Below, piece after piece: positions 54,508-64,000 of a stretch of DNA of 64,000 nucleotides (its first letter is position 1; every line of letters begins with the position of its first letter). A program made the position numbers and the translations under genes. This DNA comes from Pseudoxanthomonas sp. NC8 (GTDB taxonomy: Bacteria > Pseudomonadota > Gammaproteobacteria > Xanthomonadales > Xanthomonadaceae), in NCBI GenBank assembly GCA_025232375.1, contig CP060419.1:2975001-3039000 (forward strand). The letters are read 5' to 3'. A model generated the notes under the pieces. That model made no database searches, was not told the origin of the DNA, and saw only the letters and a program-made list of their open reading frames with translations.

Positions 54508-56327
54508 CTAGCGGCCGTCGCCCGGCTCACCGGTCGCCGCCGGCCGGATCCTCCAGGTGTTGCGCCCGGCCTGCTTGGCCTCGTAGAGCGCGGCATCGGC
54601 GATGGCCTTGAGCGTCATCGCATCGGTGGGCGCGGTGGCGTAGGCGATCCCGATGCTGGTGGTGGCCACCAGCATCGTTCCGCCGATGTCGATGCCCTCG
54701 CGCATCTCGGTGACGAGCTTGCGCGCCACCGCTTCGGCGGCATCAGGCAACCGGGCATCCTCGATGAGGATCGCGAATTCGTCTCCACCCAGCCTCACCA
54801 CCGGGTCGGTGGCGCGAACGCTGCCCGCCAGCCGCTGCGCGAACGTGCACAGCACATGGTCGCCGGCCGCGTGGCCATGGCCGTCGTTGATGCGCTTGAA
54901 GTGGTCGATGTCCAGGTACACCAGCGCGACCGGCATTGCGTGGCGCTTGAGCCGCAGCAGCGCGAGGCCGAGGTCTTCCTCGAACCGCCTGCGGTTGGCC
55001 AGCCCGGTCAGCGCATCCACCCGCACCTGCCGTTCCAGGTCGCGGCGGCTCGCCTCCAGCGCCGCTTCGGCCGCCACCCGGCCGGTAACGTCGCGGCCGC
55101 TGTAGATGATGTCCATGCCCTTGGCCGTCGATGCTCGGAATGGGCCGGGTGACCGCCTCGATCCATACGTAGTGCCCGTCCTTGTGCAGCATCCGGTACA
55201 CATCGGTATGCGCCTGGCCGGAGGCCAGCACCATGTCCATCGCCTGCTGCTGCATGGCGCGGTCGTCGGGATGCAGCATGTCCCAGCGCGTGCCCAGCAT
55301 TTCCTCGGGCGACCAGCCGAGGAGATCACGCGCCGATGGCGATACGTACAGCCGGACGCCATCGGCACTCATGCGCACGATCACATCGTGCGAATAGTCG
55401 GCCAGCATGCGGAAGCGCTGTTCGCTGTCGCGCAGGCGCGCGGTGAGCCGCCCGCGTTCGTTCATGACCAGCGCCACCGGGATCGTCATCAGGCAGGCGC
55501 CGGCGATATACAGCTGCAATATGGCGACGCGTCCACCTCCGCCGAATCCGTCCACCTGCACGATCGCCCCATGGCCCATCGCGGTGGCGATGCTGCCGAT
55601 CGTTCCGACCAGCAGGATGCTCACCGCGACGCCGGCGAAACCGTGGCGGAACGCGGCAAGCAGCAGCGGCGGATAGGCGAGGAACAGCAGCGGGTAGGGC
55701 AACCAGAACACCACCGTACTCACCACCGCCACCAGCAGCATGGTCGCGGCAAACGACCAGCGCCGGCCCGGCGCGGTGAAAGGGCGCGGCCCTCGCGGTG
55801 CATGACCAGCGTGGTGGTACCGAAGATCACCATGCCGACCACGTGCGCCGCGTACCAGCTGACGAACCCGGAAAGGAAGGCACCGCCGCCCAGCCACGCG
55901 TACGCGGCGGATGCCAGCAGTCCCGACACCGCGCACGCCGCCAGCGTGCTGCTCGTGGCGACGCTGCCCAGCTCGACCCAGCGCCTGGGATCGCGGACGT
56001 TGGGCACCCTCCAGCGCACCGCGACGGCGACGACCAGCACCTCGACGATATCGGTAAGGCCCAGCGCGATGGCCAGCGGCGGCGGGCTCGCCGACAGCAG
56101 CCGCGTAAGGACGCCGGCGAGCAGGCCCGCCACCAAGTACCAGCGCCACAGCCGGGGGACGCGACAGCAGCCAGCCGGTGAGGAACCCGTTCCCGAAATA
56201 AGGCCGCGGCCAGTTCGCCCGAGCCCCTGGAAAAATGCAGCATCAGCCAGTCCAGCAGGCCGACCAGCGCCGCCACGGCGAGAACATCCCGCCACAAACG
56301 CCCCGGTGCTCGTATGGCGACTGTCAT
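54508..56327 (-). CDS. MASE1-PAS-GGDEF diguanylate cyclase
   Basis: Membrane sensor of about 605 residues. Eight or so N-terminal hydrophobic helices (MASE1 type), a PAS domain (about residues 300-415; [39 protein letters not shown]), and a GGDEF domain with the catalytic [18 protein letters not shown], which is a canonical active site; an RxxD inhibitory site is not obvious. Indels near 56165, 55795 and 55135. It should make cyclic di-GMP in response to an unknown signal. Confidence 0.88.
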
Positions 56328-56465
56328 GAGGGACCGATCGGCCAGAACGGGTGTCCAATACCACAACTGTGCCGAAGGCGCGATCGGCAAGCACCATGGC
56401 GGCCAATCCCGGCAGGAAGGCCGCAATCCCGATCTGCTAGGCTGCGCCGACACCGGGGAAGCCGC

Positions 56466-58387
56466 ATGTCCAGCCACAGCCAGTTCTCGCTGCTGAGCCA
56501 GCGCCGCTTCCTGCCCTATTTCACGGTCCAGTCGCTGGGCGCGTTCAACGACAACGTGTACCGGCAGGCGGTCATCGGCCTGCTGGGCGCGGATGTCGGT
56601 CGGCGTCGAACAGACCACGCTGTACGCCAACCTGGCGCCGGCCATCTTCATCCTCCCCTACTTCCTGTTTTCCGCCCTCGCCAGTAAGGTCGCGGAGAAG
56701 ATGGAGAAGCAGAAGCTCATCGTCGTCACCACGACGATGGAGATCGCGATCATGACCGTGGCCGCGGTCGGCTTCGTGCTGCAGAGCATGCCCGTCCTGC
56801 TGGTCGCCCTGTTCGCCACCGGCGCCCAGTCCACGCTGTTCGGACCGGTGAAGTATTCGATCCTGCCGTCGGTGCTGGCGCCCGAGGAGCTCACCGGCGG
56901 CAACGGTCTGGTCGAGATGGGGACTTCGATCAGCATCCTTGGCCGGCATGATCTTCGGCGGCCTGATCTTCCAGCTCGCCGGCGACAACGGGCTATGGGT
57001 GGCCGCCGTGTCGATCATCGCCCTTGGCCATTGCCGGCAACATGGTGGCGCGGCGCATCCCCAGGGTCGACGCCGGCTCGCCCGGGCTGGTCATCGACTG
57101 GAACCCGCTCACCGAGTCCTGGCGGCTGTGGCAACTGGCCCGCAAGCAGCTGGCGGTGCGCAACGCCGTGCTCGGCGTGTCGTGGTTCTGGTTCATCGGC
57201 ACCATGCTCACCGCGCAGCTGCCGGCCTACGCCTCGGTCAACCTCGGCGGCACGCAGGCGCTGTACATCTTCGCGCTGGCGCTGTTCTCCGTCGGCGTCG
57301 GCATCGGCTCGATGTCGTGCGAAAAACTGTCGGGCCGCATCGTCGAGATCGGGCTGGTGCCGCTGGGCGCATTCGGCGTCAGCGCGTTCATGCTCGACCT
57401 GTACTTCGCCCGCCCCGGCCACGCGCTCGCCTCGGGCCTGGAGGTGCTCGACTTCGTCCGCGCCGACGGCAGCTGGCGGATCATCCTGGACCTGACCGGC
57501 ATCGGCCTGTTCACCGGCTTCTTCGTCGTGCCGCTGTTCGCCCTGATCCAGAGCCGCACGCCGAAGTCGGAACTGGCGCGGGTGATCGCCGGGATGAACA
57601 TCCAGAACTCGCTGTTCATCGTCGCCGCGGCGCTGATCGGCCTGGCGGTGCAACGCCTGCTCGGCTGGAGCATCCCGCAGGTGTTCCTGCTACCTTGGCC
57701 GTCGCCAACATGCTGGTGGCGATCTGGATCTTCACGATCGTTCCCGAATTCCTGATGCGCTTCCTCAGCTGGGTGCTGGTGCGCACGCTGTACCGGCTGC
57801 GCCTGCACGGCATCGAGCAGCATGTCCCTGACGAGGGCGCGGCGCTGATCGTGTGCAACCACGTCAGCTACATGGACGCGCTGATCCTGGCCGCCTGCAT
57901 CCCGCGCCCGGTGCGCTTCGTCATGTACTACAGGATCTTCAACATCCCGGTGCTGCGCTGGATCTTCCGCACCGCCAAGGCCATCCCGATCGCCGGCGCC
58001 CGGGAGAACCCTGAGCTGATGGCGCGTGCCTTCGACGAGATCGACGCGACCCTGGCCGAAGGCGGGCTGGTGTGCATCTTCCCCGAGGGCGCGCTGATAA
58101 GGGACGGGCGGATCGCCCCGTTCAAGTCCGGGGTGGAAAGGATCCTAGAGCGTGCGGCCGCCGCGGGGCGGCCGGTGCCGGTGGTGCCGATGGCGTTGCG
58201 CAACATGTGGGCCAGCATGTGGAGCCGGCGCAGCGAACACGCGCAGGGCAGCCATCCGGGGAAGATGCGGTTGCCACGTCGTTTCCGCGCGCACGTGGAG
58301 GTCGTGGCGGCGGCGGCGCGGACCGGTCGACCCGACGCGGAAACGCTGGAAGCGGCGGTGCGCGAGCTGCGCGGCGACGCGGCCTGA
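56466..58387 (+). CDS. LplT-Aas type fusion: lysophospholipid transporter and acyltransferase
   Basis: About 640 residues. The first ~420 are an MFS transporter resembling LplT (QSLGAFNDNVYRQAVIGLLG; GPVKYSILPSVLAPEELTGG). The last ~200 are a PlsC acyltransferase with CNHVSYMDAL (HX4D) and CIFPEGALIRDGRIAPFKSG. The E. coli counterpart uses separate lplT and aas genes plus an AMP-ligase domain, which is absent here. Indels at 56595, 56937-56942, 57022-57027 (both CCTTGG) and 57692. It recycles lysophospholipids at the inner membrane. Confidence 0.9.
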
Positions 58388-58555
58388 CGACTATGCCGGC
58401 CGCAGCCGGTCGGGTAGTCTTGCTGCCGACCGCCCGGGGGACCGCAGGGCCGTACACCGCCACTGCACGATCCGCCGCACCGGGGCGAACACCGGGCGCC
58501 GACGTCATGCTGCAAAGCACGATCCACAACCGATTCCGCCATAAGAGCCAGTGCC

Positions 58556-58898
58556 ATGAGTTACGTCCCGCCGCCCACCCCGACCGCGCCACCGGTCCAT
58601 GGACCCGTGCCCAACCATCTGGCCTGGGCGATCATCTCGACCGTACTGGCGACCTGCCTGTGCTGCCCGCTGGGCCTGATCGGCATCGTCGCGATCGTGT
58701 TCTCCAGCAAGGTCAATGGCCTGCTCAACCAGGGGTGACATCGAGGGCGCGCGTCGCGCCTCGGCCAATGCCAAGACCTGGTGCTGGGTGGCCACCGCGC
58801 TGGCGATCATCGGCGTGCTGCTGAACGTCTACTTCTACGCCACGGGCGGCATGGCCGAGTACCAGCAGCTGCTGGAACAGATGCAGGCCGCGCAGTAA
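58556..58898 (+). CDS. CD225/dispanin-like small membrane protein
   Basis: About 114 residues: a Pro-rich N-terminus (MSYVPPPTPTAPPVHGPVPN), a first hydrophobic segment with adjacent cysteines (STVLATCLCCPLGLIGIVAI), the dispanin-like linker DIEGARRASANAKTWCWV and a second helix. A one-base excess near 58733 splits it. Bacterial dispanin relatives are uncharacterised. Five bases separate it from the DUF2752 gene. Confidence 0.85.
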
Positions 58899-58903
58899 CG
58901 ACG

Positions 58904-59317
58904 ATGGCTGGCGCACGCGCGCTGCGCATCGCAGGAGTGGCGTCGGCCGCGGTCGCGGCCGGCGCCGGCGTATGGCTGCTGCGTACCTATGATCCGAACG
59001 TGGCGGGAAATCCTTTTCCGCCGTGCATGTTCCATGCGGTCACCGGCCTGTACTGCATCGGCTGCGGGCTGACCCGCGCGTTGCACGCGCTGGTTCACGG
59101 CGACCTGGCCGGAGCGTTCTCGATGAACCCGCTCGGCGTGCTGATGCTGCCGCTGATGGCGCTGATGGTCGCGTGGTCACAGGGCTGGCAACCGCGCGCA
59201 CTGCGTCCGCTGATGGACGTGGCGATGGAGCCGAAGCTGTGGCTGTGGGTGCTGCCCACTTACTGGATCGCCCGCAACCTGCCCTGGTTTCCTTTCAACC
59301 TGCTCGCGCCCGGCTGA
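58904..59317 (+). CDS. DUF2752 membrane protein
   Basis: About 137 residues, uninterrupted, with the DUF2752 signature PPCMFHAVTGLYCIGCGLTR and three hydrophobic helices. In many bacteria DUF2752 is next to a CD225/interferon-induced-transmembrane-like protein, as here; the pair is likely co-transcribed. Function unknown. Confidence 0.9.
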   Translation: MAGARALRIAGVASAAVAAGAGVWLLRTYDPNVAGNPFPPCMFHAVTGLYCIGCGLTRALHALVHGDLAGAFSMNPLGVLMLPLMALMVAWSQGWQPRALRPLMDVAMEPKLWLWVLPTYWIARNLPWFPFNLLAPG

Positions 59318-59385
59318 AACGCATCGCGCGGCGGCGCGCGGCGGCGCGCCCAACGTCTTCGCGCCTCGCTGCCATCCCGGCGCGG

Positions 59386-60280
59386 TCAGCTCACCCAGCC
59401 GGCGATCACCAGCAACGCCAGCAGTGCCAGCCATACCAGAAGCATGCGCCACACCAGGCTCATCGCGTCGCGCAGTTCGACCAGCTCGGTCGTGGCCGGC
59501 AACTGGCCGTCACGCCGATCGTCTTCGGCGTCTTCGGCCAGCTCGCCACGCACGGCCGCGCGCGCGGCGGATTCGAGGAAGCCGCTCTCGGCGCGCCCGC
59601 GGTCACCCCCTGCCGCATGCCAGGCGCGGAACACCAGGTCGAAGTTGCCGGCCAGGGCCAGCGCCAGTGTCATCAGCTGCGCCACCGGCCATTCCAGCCA
59701 GCGCAACACATTCCATGCACCGGCGGCGTTCTCCTCCGGCAGCAGCGTCGGCGGGACCAGCACGGCGCGCTCGGTCAGCCGGTACAGCGCCGCCCCGGCC
59801 GGGCCCAGCACCAGGAACCAGAACAGCGGCGCGAACCAGCGACGCAATGCGCTGCGCATCAGCAGGTAAGGCAATGCCGGCCCCTCGGCGACGGACACGT
59901 CCGGCCCGGGCGCCAGCTGCGCCAGGCGCGCACGACGGGTTTCCGGCTCGGTGGCATCGAGTGCGGACTCCACGTCGATGTCCAGGTCGCGCGGCCCCCA
60001 GGCCCACACCAGCACGATCACGCCGAACAACAGGCTGGTAAGGCCGAACAGCCTGCCCGACAGGACAACCTGCACCAGCAGCACCAGCAGCACCGGCGGC
60101 AGGAGTGCCAGCCAGATGCCGTGCCGCCCGCGCCAGAAGGCGCCCTCGGCCGTCATGCGAACCGAGCCATTCCAGCCACTGCTCGTACCAGTGGAACTGG
60201 CGCAGCGACGCACCCAGCGCGGGCGCGACATGGCCCAGCACCAGCGCAGCGATGACCGCAACCAAGGTTGTGAACATCAA
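59386..60280 (-). CDS. AmpE-like regulatory membrane protein
   Basis: About 298 residues: N-terminal LVAVIAALVLGHVAPALGAS, a signature RQFHWYEQWLEW, and further helices (LLPPVLLVLLVQVVLSGRLF; LVWRMLLVWLALLALLVIAG). This matches AmpE of the ampDE system for beta-lactamase induction and muropeptide sensing. Starts at 60280 or 60277; an indel near 60160. ampD is not adjacent here. Convergent with DUF2752. Confidence 0.85.
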
Positions 60281-60326
60281 GGGCCCTCCCTGCGGCGATT
60301 CTAGCCGCAGGCCGGCGCCGCAGGCG

Positions 60327-61250
60327 CTAAGCGGGCGTGAGCGCAGCCCCGGTCCCGTGCCAGTGCTCGATCAGCGCGCGCGCGATCGAAATCGGCGGCG
60401 CCAGCAGGATTCCGTCCGGCTCGCTGCCGTCGCGCCGCAGGGCTGGTAGGCCGATTTCCTCGCGGGTGAACCAGCGCGCCTCTTCCAGCTCGCCGTCCAC
60501 GCGCGGGTCGTCGGCGTGGGCCAGCGCCTCGAAGCCGAGCATCAGGGCGCCCGGAAACGGTAAGGGCTGGCCGCCCGGGTAGCGGCACGACTGCACGCGC
60601 ACCCGGGTTTCCTCGTGGACCTCGCGCACCACGGTCTGCTCGGGCGCTTCGCCGGGCTCGACGAATCCGGCGAGCACGGACCAGCGCCGCGGCGGCCAGC
60701 CTGGCTGGCGCCCCGGGAGCAGGCGTTCGCCATCGCTCACCGCCACGATCACCGCCGGATCGACGCGCGGGTAGTGGTCATTGCCGCATTGCGCGCAATG
60801 GCCGACGAAACCACCCCGGTCGAAGGCGACGACGCCACCACATACCCCGCAATGGCGGTTGCGCGCGTGCCAGTGGAGCATGCCGCGCGCATAGGCGAAG
60901 GCGCTGGCGATGTCCGCAGGCCATTCCGCCGCCGCGCGGCGCAGGTCGATCCACTGGATCGCCTCCAGCGCCGGAACCGTCGCCGCGTCCAGCGCGAACC
61001 AGGCGTGCCCGTCGGCCTACCTAGGCTACAGGAAGATCGCCGTGCCGGGACCGCCCCCAGTTGCCCGCCCCGCAGCGACAGCAACGCGCCATCGGCGTCG
61101 GCCGCGGCGCGGCCTTCGCCATCGAGCAGGAGCAGCCGCGCCTGCGGCCACAGGCCACGCAGCGCCTGGGCATCGCCGCGCAACGCGTCGCTGCGGTCGA
61201 GCGTGGGCGCGACGAAGGCGAATCCCCTGGAGGCTGGCCGGGAAGGACAT
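60327..61250 (-). CDS. nudC: NAD(+) diphosphatase / NADH pyrophosphatase
   Basis: NudC, about 307 residues, a Nudix enzyme cleaving NAD(H) and removing NAD caps from RNA. Zinc ribbon [12 protein letters not shown] and [16 protein letters not shown], Nudix box [20 protein letters not shown], and the NudC signature after it ([15 protein letters not shown]). Indels near 61215, 61045 and 61018. A 17-bp gap separates it from erpA, upstream on the same strand. Confidence 0.92.
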
Positions 61251-61267
61251 GGCGCCGGCCCGCCGGA

Positions 61268-61628
61268 TCAGACGGTAAAACTGCTGCCGCAGCCGCAGGT
61301 GGTCTTGGCGTTGGGGTTGCGGATCACGAACTGCGCGCCGCTCAGCCCCTCGCTGTAATCGACCTCGGCGCCCATCAGGTATTGCAGGCTGAGCGGATCG
61401 ACCAGCAGTGTCACCCCGTCGGTGTTCACCGCCATGTCGTCCTCGGCCTTGGTTCTCGTCGAACTCGAACCCGTACTGGAATCCGGAACAGCCCCCGCCC
61501 TGGATGTAGACACGCAGTTTCAGTTCCGCATTGCCTTCTTCGGCGATCAGTTCACGGACCTTGGAGGCCGCGGCGGGGCTGAAACGCAGCGGCTGCTCGA
61601 GTTGCTGGTAGCTGGGCAGGATTTCCAT
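61268..61628 (-). CDS. erpA: Iron-sulfur cluster insertion protein ErpA
   Basis: A-type carrier of about 120 residues. [20 protein letters not shown] at the N-terminus, [20 protein letters not shown] with the first Cys, and CGCGSSFTV with the remaining two. The only break is a CCAAGG-for-CCAGG insertion (plus-strand 61447-61452) in DENQAEDD. It passes 4Fe-4S or 2Fe-2S clusters to target proteins. Confidence 0.96.
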
Positions 61629-61659
61629 GGAGCCAAGATGGGGCCGGTACGGCCGTCGA

Positions 61660-62100
61660 TCAAGCGTCGGCGGCGATCGCGGCCAAGGCGGCCGGGACTG
61701 ACGGCTCCGGCGCGGGCAGCGCGCGGGCCTGCGCCTGGGCGTGGACCAGGCGGCCGGTGAGCTGGGCGCCGGCGCTCATTTCCACGACCGTGTAGTGGAC
61801 ATTGCCCTCGACCCGCGCCTTCTGCGCCAGTTCGACCCGCTCGCTGGCGTGCACGTCGCCGGCCAGGGTGCCGTTGATGACCACCACCGGCGCATGGATC
61901 TCGCCCTCGATCGTGCCCTGCTCGGCCAGCAGCAGGCTGGCCGGCCGGCCGTCGGCGGCGATGACCTTGCCGATGATCCGGCCTTCCACGTACAGGCCGC
62001 CGCTGAATTCCAGGTCGCCGCGGATGACCACGTCGGCGCCGATCAGGGTGTCGATCGCAAAGCCGTCGCGCTGGGCGGACTTGTTCTTGAATGGATTCAT
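61660..62100 (-). CDS. Bactofilin family cytoskeletal protein
   Basis: About 146 residues, uninterrupted, with the DUF583 beta-helix: [60 protein letters not shown] and [14 protein letters not shown]. Short disordered ends. Bactofilins polymerise without nucleotide and organise envelope or shape functions. ATG overlaps the stop of the DUF6776-like gene (ATGA), and erpA follows. Confidence 0.92.
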   Translation of the reverse strand: MNPFKNKSAQRDGFAIDTLIGADVVIRGDLEFSGGLYVEGRIIGKVIAADGRPASLLLAEQGTIEGEIHAPVVVINGTLAGDVHASERVELAQKARVEGNVHYTVVEMSAGAQLTGRLVHAQAQARALPAPEPSVPAALAAIAADA

Positions 62101-62828
62101 CTGTTTCCGCCACTCCCCGCGAGGGTCCAATCGAAAGTCTGGTCGGCGCCTCCGGCGCCGCCCCGCAGCGAGACTCGCACACGCTGCGGGGTGAAATCCT
62201 TGGGCAGCATCACGTTGCCCGTCAGTTCCTTAAATAGCGGAACGAATAGTCCTGGCCCGGGCTGGATGGCTTCTGGTGCAGGTCGTCCCAGCTCACCGTC
62301 GCCAGCTTGCCCGCGCGCACGCCTTCCACCGAGAAGCGCAACTGGCCCTGGCTGATCGCACCACGATTCAGGTTCTGGGTCAGCACCGCCCGGTAGTTCC
62401 AGGTACCCGCTTCGGTCGGCGCGAATTCGATCGAATGCACGTTCAGGCCCTTGCGCTGGGCGGTGGAGCCGACCAGGCGCTCGTAGAAGGCCACGTCGGC
62501 GCGCAACGCGGCGATCTCCTCGTCGCGCTCGGCCAGCGAGGACTGCAGTTCGTTGTTGGCGGCGCGGCTGATCTGGTCCGAGCGCGACAGCGTGATAAGG
62601 CGCTGGTTGAGCTCGTCGAGCTGGCGCTGGCCCTGGGCGGCGGCCCGCTCGGCCGCGCGCAAGCGCCCCCGCGAGTCTCCCGAGCCCGGCGCCGCGTTCC
62701 AGCTCGCCAGCATCCACACCGCGGCCAGCGAAAGCAGCCAGGCTGACCAGGATGGCGATGACCCGGCCACGGGCCGGGAACCCGGACGGGCCGGGCACGA
62801 TGCGGAAACGGGGGACGGGTTCTGTCAT
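62097..62828 (-). CDS. DUF6776-like coiled-coil membrane protein
   Basis: About 243 residues: one N-terminal transmembrane helix (VIAILVSLAWLLSLAAVWML, joined across an indel near 62740), a long coiled-coil (LRAAERAAAQGQRQLDELNQ onwards to ALRADVAFYERLVGS), and a C-terminal beta domain beginning GTWNYRAVLTQNLNRGAISQ. A second indel at about 62232 displaces the last 45 residues. It is translationally coupled to the bactofilin gene and is a candidate membrane anchor for it. Confidence 0.8.
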   Translation of the reverse strand: MTEPVPRFRIVPGPSGFPARGRVIAILVSLAAFAGRGVDAGELERGAGLGRLAGALARGRAGRRPGPAPARRAQPAPYHAVALGPDQPRRQQRTAVLAGRARRGDRRVARRRGLLRAPGRLHRPAQGPERAFDRIRADRSGYLELPGGADPEPESWCDQPGPVALLGGRRARGQAGDGELGRPAPEAIQPGPGLFVPLFKELTGNVMLPKDFTPQRVRVSLRGGAGGADQTFDWTLAGSGGNR

Positions 62829-62967
62829 CGCGGGGAGTGACCTGGCAGGGGCCGGCCGGGCCCGTACCGATCTGCCTATACTGCGGAGGAGGCGGGCCAG
62901 TCTAGCCCAGCCCCCGCCCCTTCCGGGGCCATGCCCCGCACTCGCCGCAGTACGGCAGGAGTGACCC

Positions 62968-63558
62968 ATGACCGACGCCCACCTGTACGTGATCGGGATC
63001 CTGCTGGCCTGGATGGCGGGGATCCGGGCCTACCTGACCGTGTTCGGAGTTGGCCTTGGCCGGGCTGCTCGGCTGGGTCGACCTGCCGCCGGCACTGGCG
63101 GCAACGCAGTCGTGGTGGGTGCTGGGCACCGCCGGCGCGCTGGCACTGGCCGAGTTCTTCGCCGACAAGATCCCCGGCGTGGATTCGGTCTGGGACCTAG
63201 TGCAGACCTGGCCCGGGTCCCGGCCGGCGCCTTCCTTACCGCGGCCACGCTGTCGCCGGACGGGCAGCTCGGTGCCGGCGCCCTCGCCGCAGGGGCCGGC
63301 GTGGCCCTGGCCAGCCACGGACTGAAAGCCGGTTCGCGCGCATTGCTCAACACCTCGCCCGAGCCGGCCAGCAACTGGATCGCCTCGGCAACCGAAGACA
63401 CGCTGGTGGTCGGCGGGCTGGCGCTGGCGATGGCGCATCCATGGATCGCCCTGCTGCTGGTGGTCGGTATCAGCGTCGTCGGCGCGCTGCTGGTGTGGTG
63501 GATCTGGCGAACGCTCAGCCGTGGCGTGCGGCGGCTGTTCACGCCGACCGGCACGTGA
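62968..63558 (+). CDS. DUF4126 membrane protein
   Basis: About 196 residues, mostly hydrophobic: HLYVIGILLAWMAGIRAYLT, FADKIPGVDSVWDLVQTLAR and DTLVVGGLALAMAHPWIALL. DUF4126 signature. Errors at 63054-63059 (CCTTGG) and 63200. Function unknown; divergent from the bactofilin group. Confidence 0.85.
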   Translation: MTDAHLYVIGILLAWMAGIRAYLTVFGVGLGRAARLGRPAAGTGGNAVVVGAGHRRRAGTGRVLRRQDPRRGFGLGPSADLARVPAGAFLTAATLSPDGQLGAGALAAGAGVALASHGLKAGSRALLNTSPEPASNWIASATEDTLVVGGLALAMAHPWIALLLVVGISVVGALLVWWIWRTLSRGVRRLFTPTGT

Positions 63559-63633
63559 CCCGGCCACGCCCGACGGACTTGTCCTCATGAACACAGTTGG
63601 CCACATAATGCGGTCCCAGCAGGGGGAAGACTG

Positions 63634-64000
63634 ATGGCCGCACGAGAAAACGCCTCACTGCCGGAGGATTCGGCTGCGCGCCAGCGGCTGCGCGCCGAAA
63701 CTCCGCCACCGCAATACTGGCGCCGCTGGGCCCAGGATGCGCAGCACGACGACGCAACGGAACAGGCCGGCGGCGAACCGCCGTCTGCACGCACCCCCGC
63801 CCCGGGCCCGACGACCTCCGGCCCGCCCGGGCAGGAAGCGGCCGCCGAGTCGCCCTACCGCATCCTCATCGTCGAGGACGACCGCACCCAGGCGCTGTTC
63901 GCGCAAAGCGTGCTGCATGGCGCCGGGATGAAGGCCGAGGTGCAGATGCAACCGGAGGGCGTGATCGAAGCCATCGGCCGCTTCGATCCGGACCTGATCC
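63634..64000 (+). CDS. Response regulator, partial
   Basis: The first 122 residues of a response regulator cut by the window edge. A disordered Pro/Ala-rich N-terminal extension (about 75 residues) precedes a receiver domain beginning RILIVEDDRTQALFAQSVL with the acidic pair, and GVIEAIGRFDPDLI leading to the phospho-acceptor Asp just beyond. The output domain is outside; family relatives in this position often end in GGDEF. Confidence 0.8.
   Translation, partial: MAARENASLPEDSAARQRLRAETPPPQYWRRWAQDAQHDDATEQAGGEPPSARTPAPGPTTSGPPGQEAAAESPYRILIVEDDRTQALFAQSVLHGAGMKAEVQMQPEGVIEAIGRFDPDLI

Overview
The window is a high-GC chromosomal segment whose gene content and order point to the Xanthomonadaceae/Lysobacteraceae (Lysobacter, Luteimonas or a relative). 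Markers are pcm-like/tolC/waaA, dsbD/tlpA/aroQ/accB/accC/prmA/DUF3426/fis, purH/purD and ampE/nudC/erpA. It is mostly core chromosome. I see no prophage, IS element, CRISPR array, tRNA or rRNA.

Layout. 1-8.6 kb: a locus for using D-amino-acid or cell-wall dipeptides (DgcN-like protein, TonB receptor, POT transporter, dipeptide epimerase, serine peptidase, XRE-cupin regulator), with two copies of one promoter/operator. 8.7-11.8 kb: leuCD and a divergent LysR gene. 11.85-12.1 kb: two copies of a structured repeat. 12.2-17.2 kb: RND pump, fusion protein and TetR regulator. 17.3-24.7 kb: pcm-like, tolC, waaA, a LpxL-type acyltransferase, a third repeat copy, O-antigen ligase and a glycosyltransferase. 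24.7-30.4 kb: zinc-finger protein, YceI, nitroreductase, ELM1-like protein, glnE. 30.8-32.1 kb: DAHP synthase behind a leader peptide with seven consecutive residues drawn from Phe, Tyr and Trp plus a terminator, i.e. an attenuator. 32.2-34.4 kb: groSL with sigma-32 and CIRCE signals. 34.4-42.6 kb: cutA, dsbD, tlpA-like, aroQ, accBC, prmA, zinc-ribbon protein, fis. 42.7-48.4 kb: a six-gene membrane-lipid operon with two unusual fusions. 48.6-54.4 kb: purH, GNAT, purD, amidohydrolase, extradiol dioxygenase. 54.5-64 kb: MASE1-PAS-GGDEF protein, LplT-Aas fusion, small membrane proteins, ampE, nudC, erpA, bactofilin module, DUF4126 and the start of a response regulator.

Sequence quality matters for every entry. 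By my count about 44 of 53 protein genes, including essential ones (groL, accC, purH, glnE), are broken by single-base indels although all three frames together give complete, conserved proteins. At least 16 of these indels are an extra T in CCTGG (read CCTTGG, or CCAAGG on the other strand). I treat them as assembly or basecalling errors, not pseudogenes, and give each gene its full restored span.

The two observations most worth following are (1) an 85-101 bp intergenic element in three copies, with locus-specific but perfect outer stems and a covarying inner hairpin around a conserved purine/pyrimidine core, and (2) the aromatic leader peptide attenuator in front of the DAHP synthase gene.
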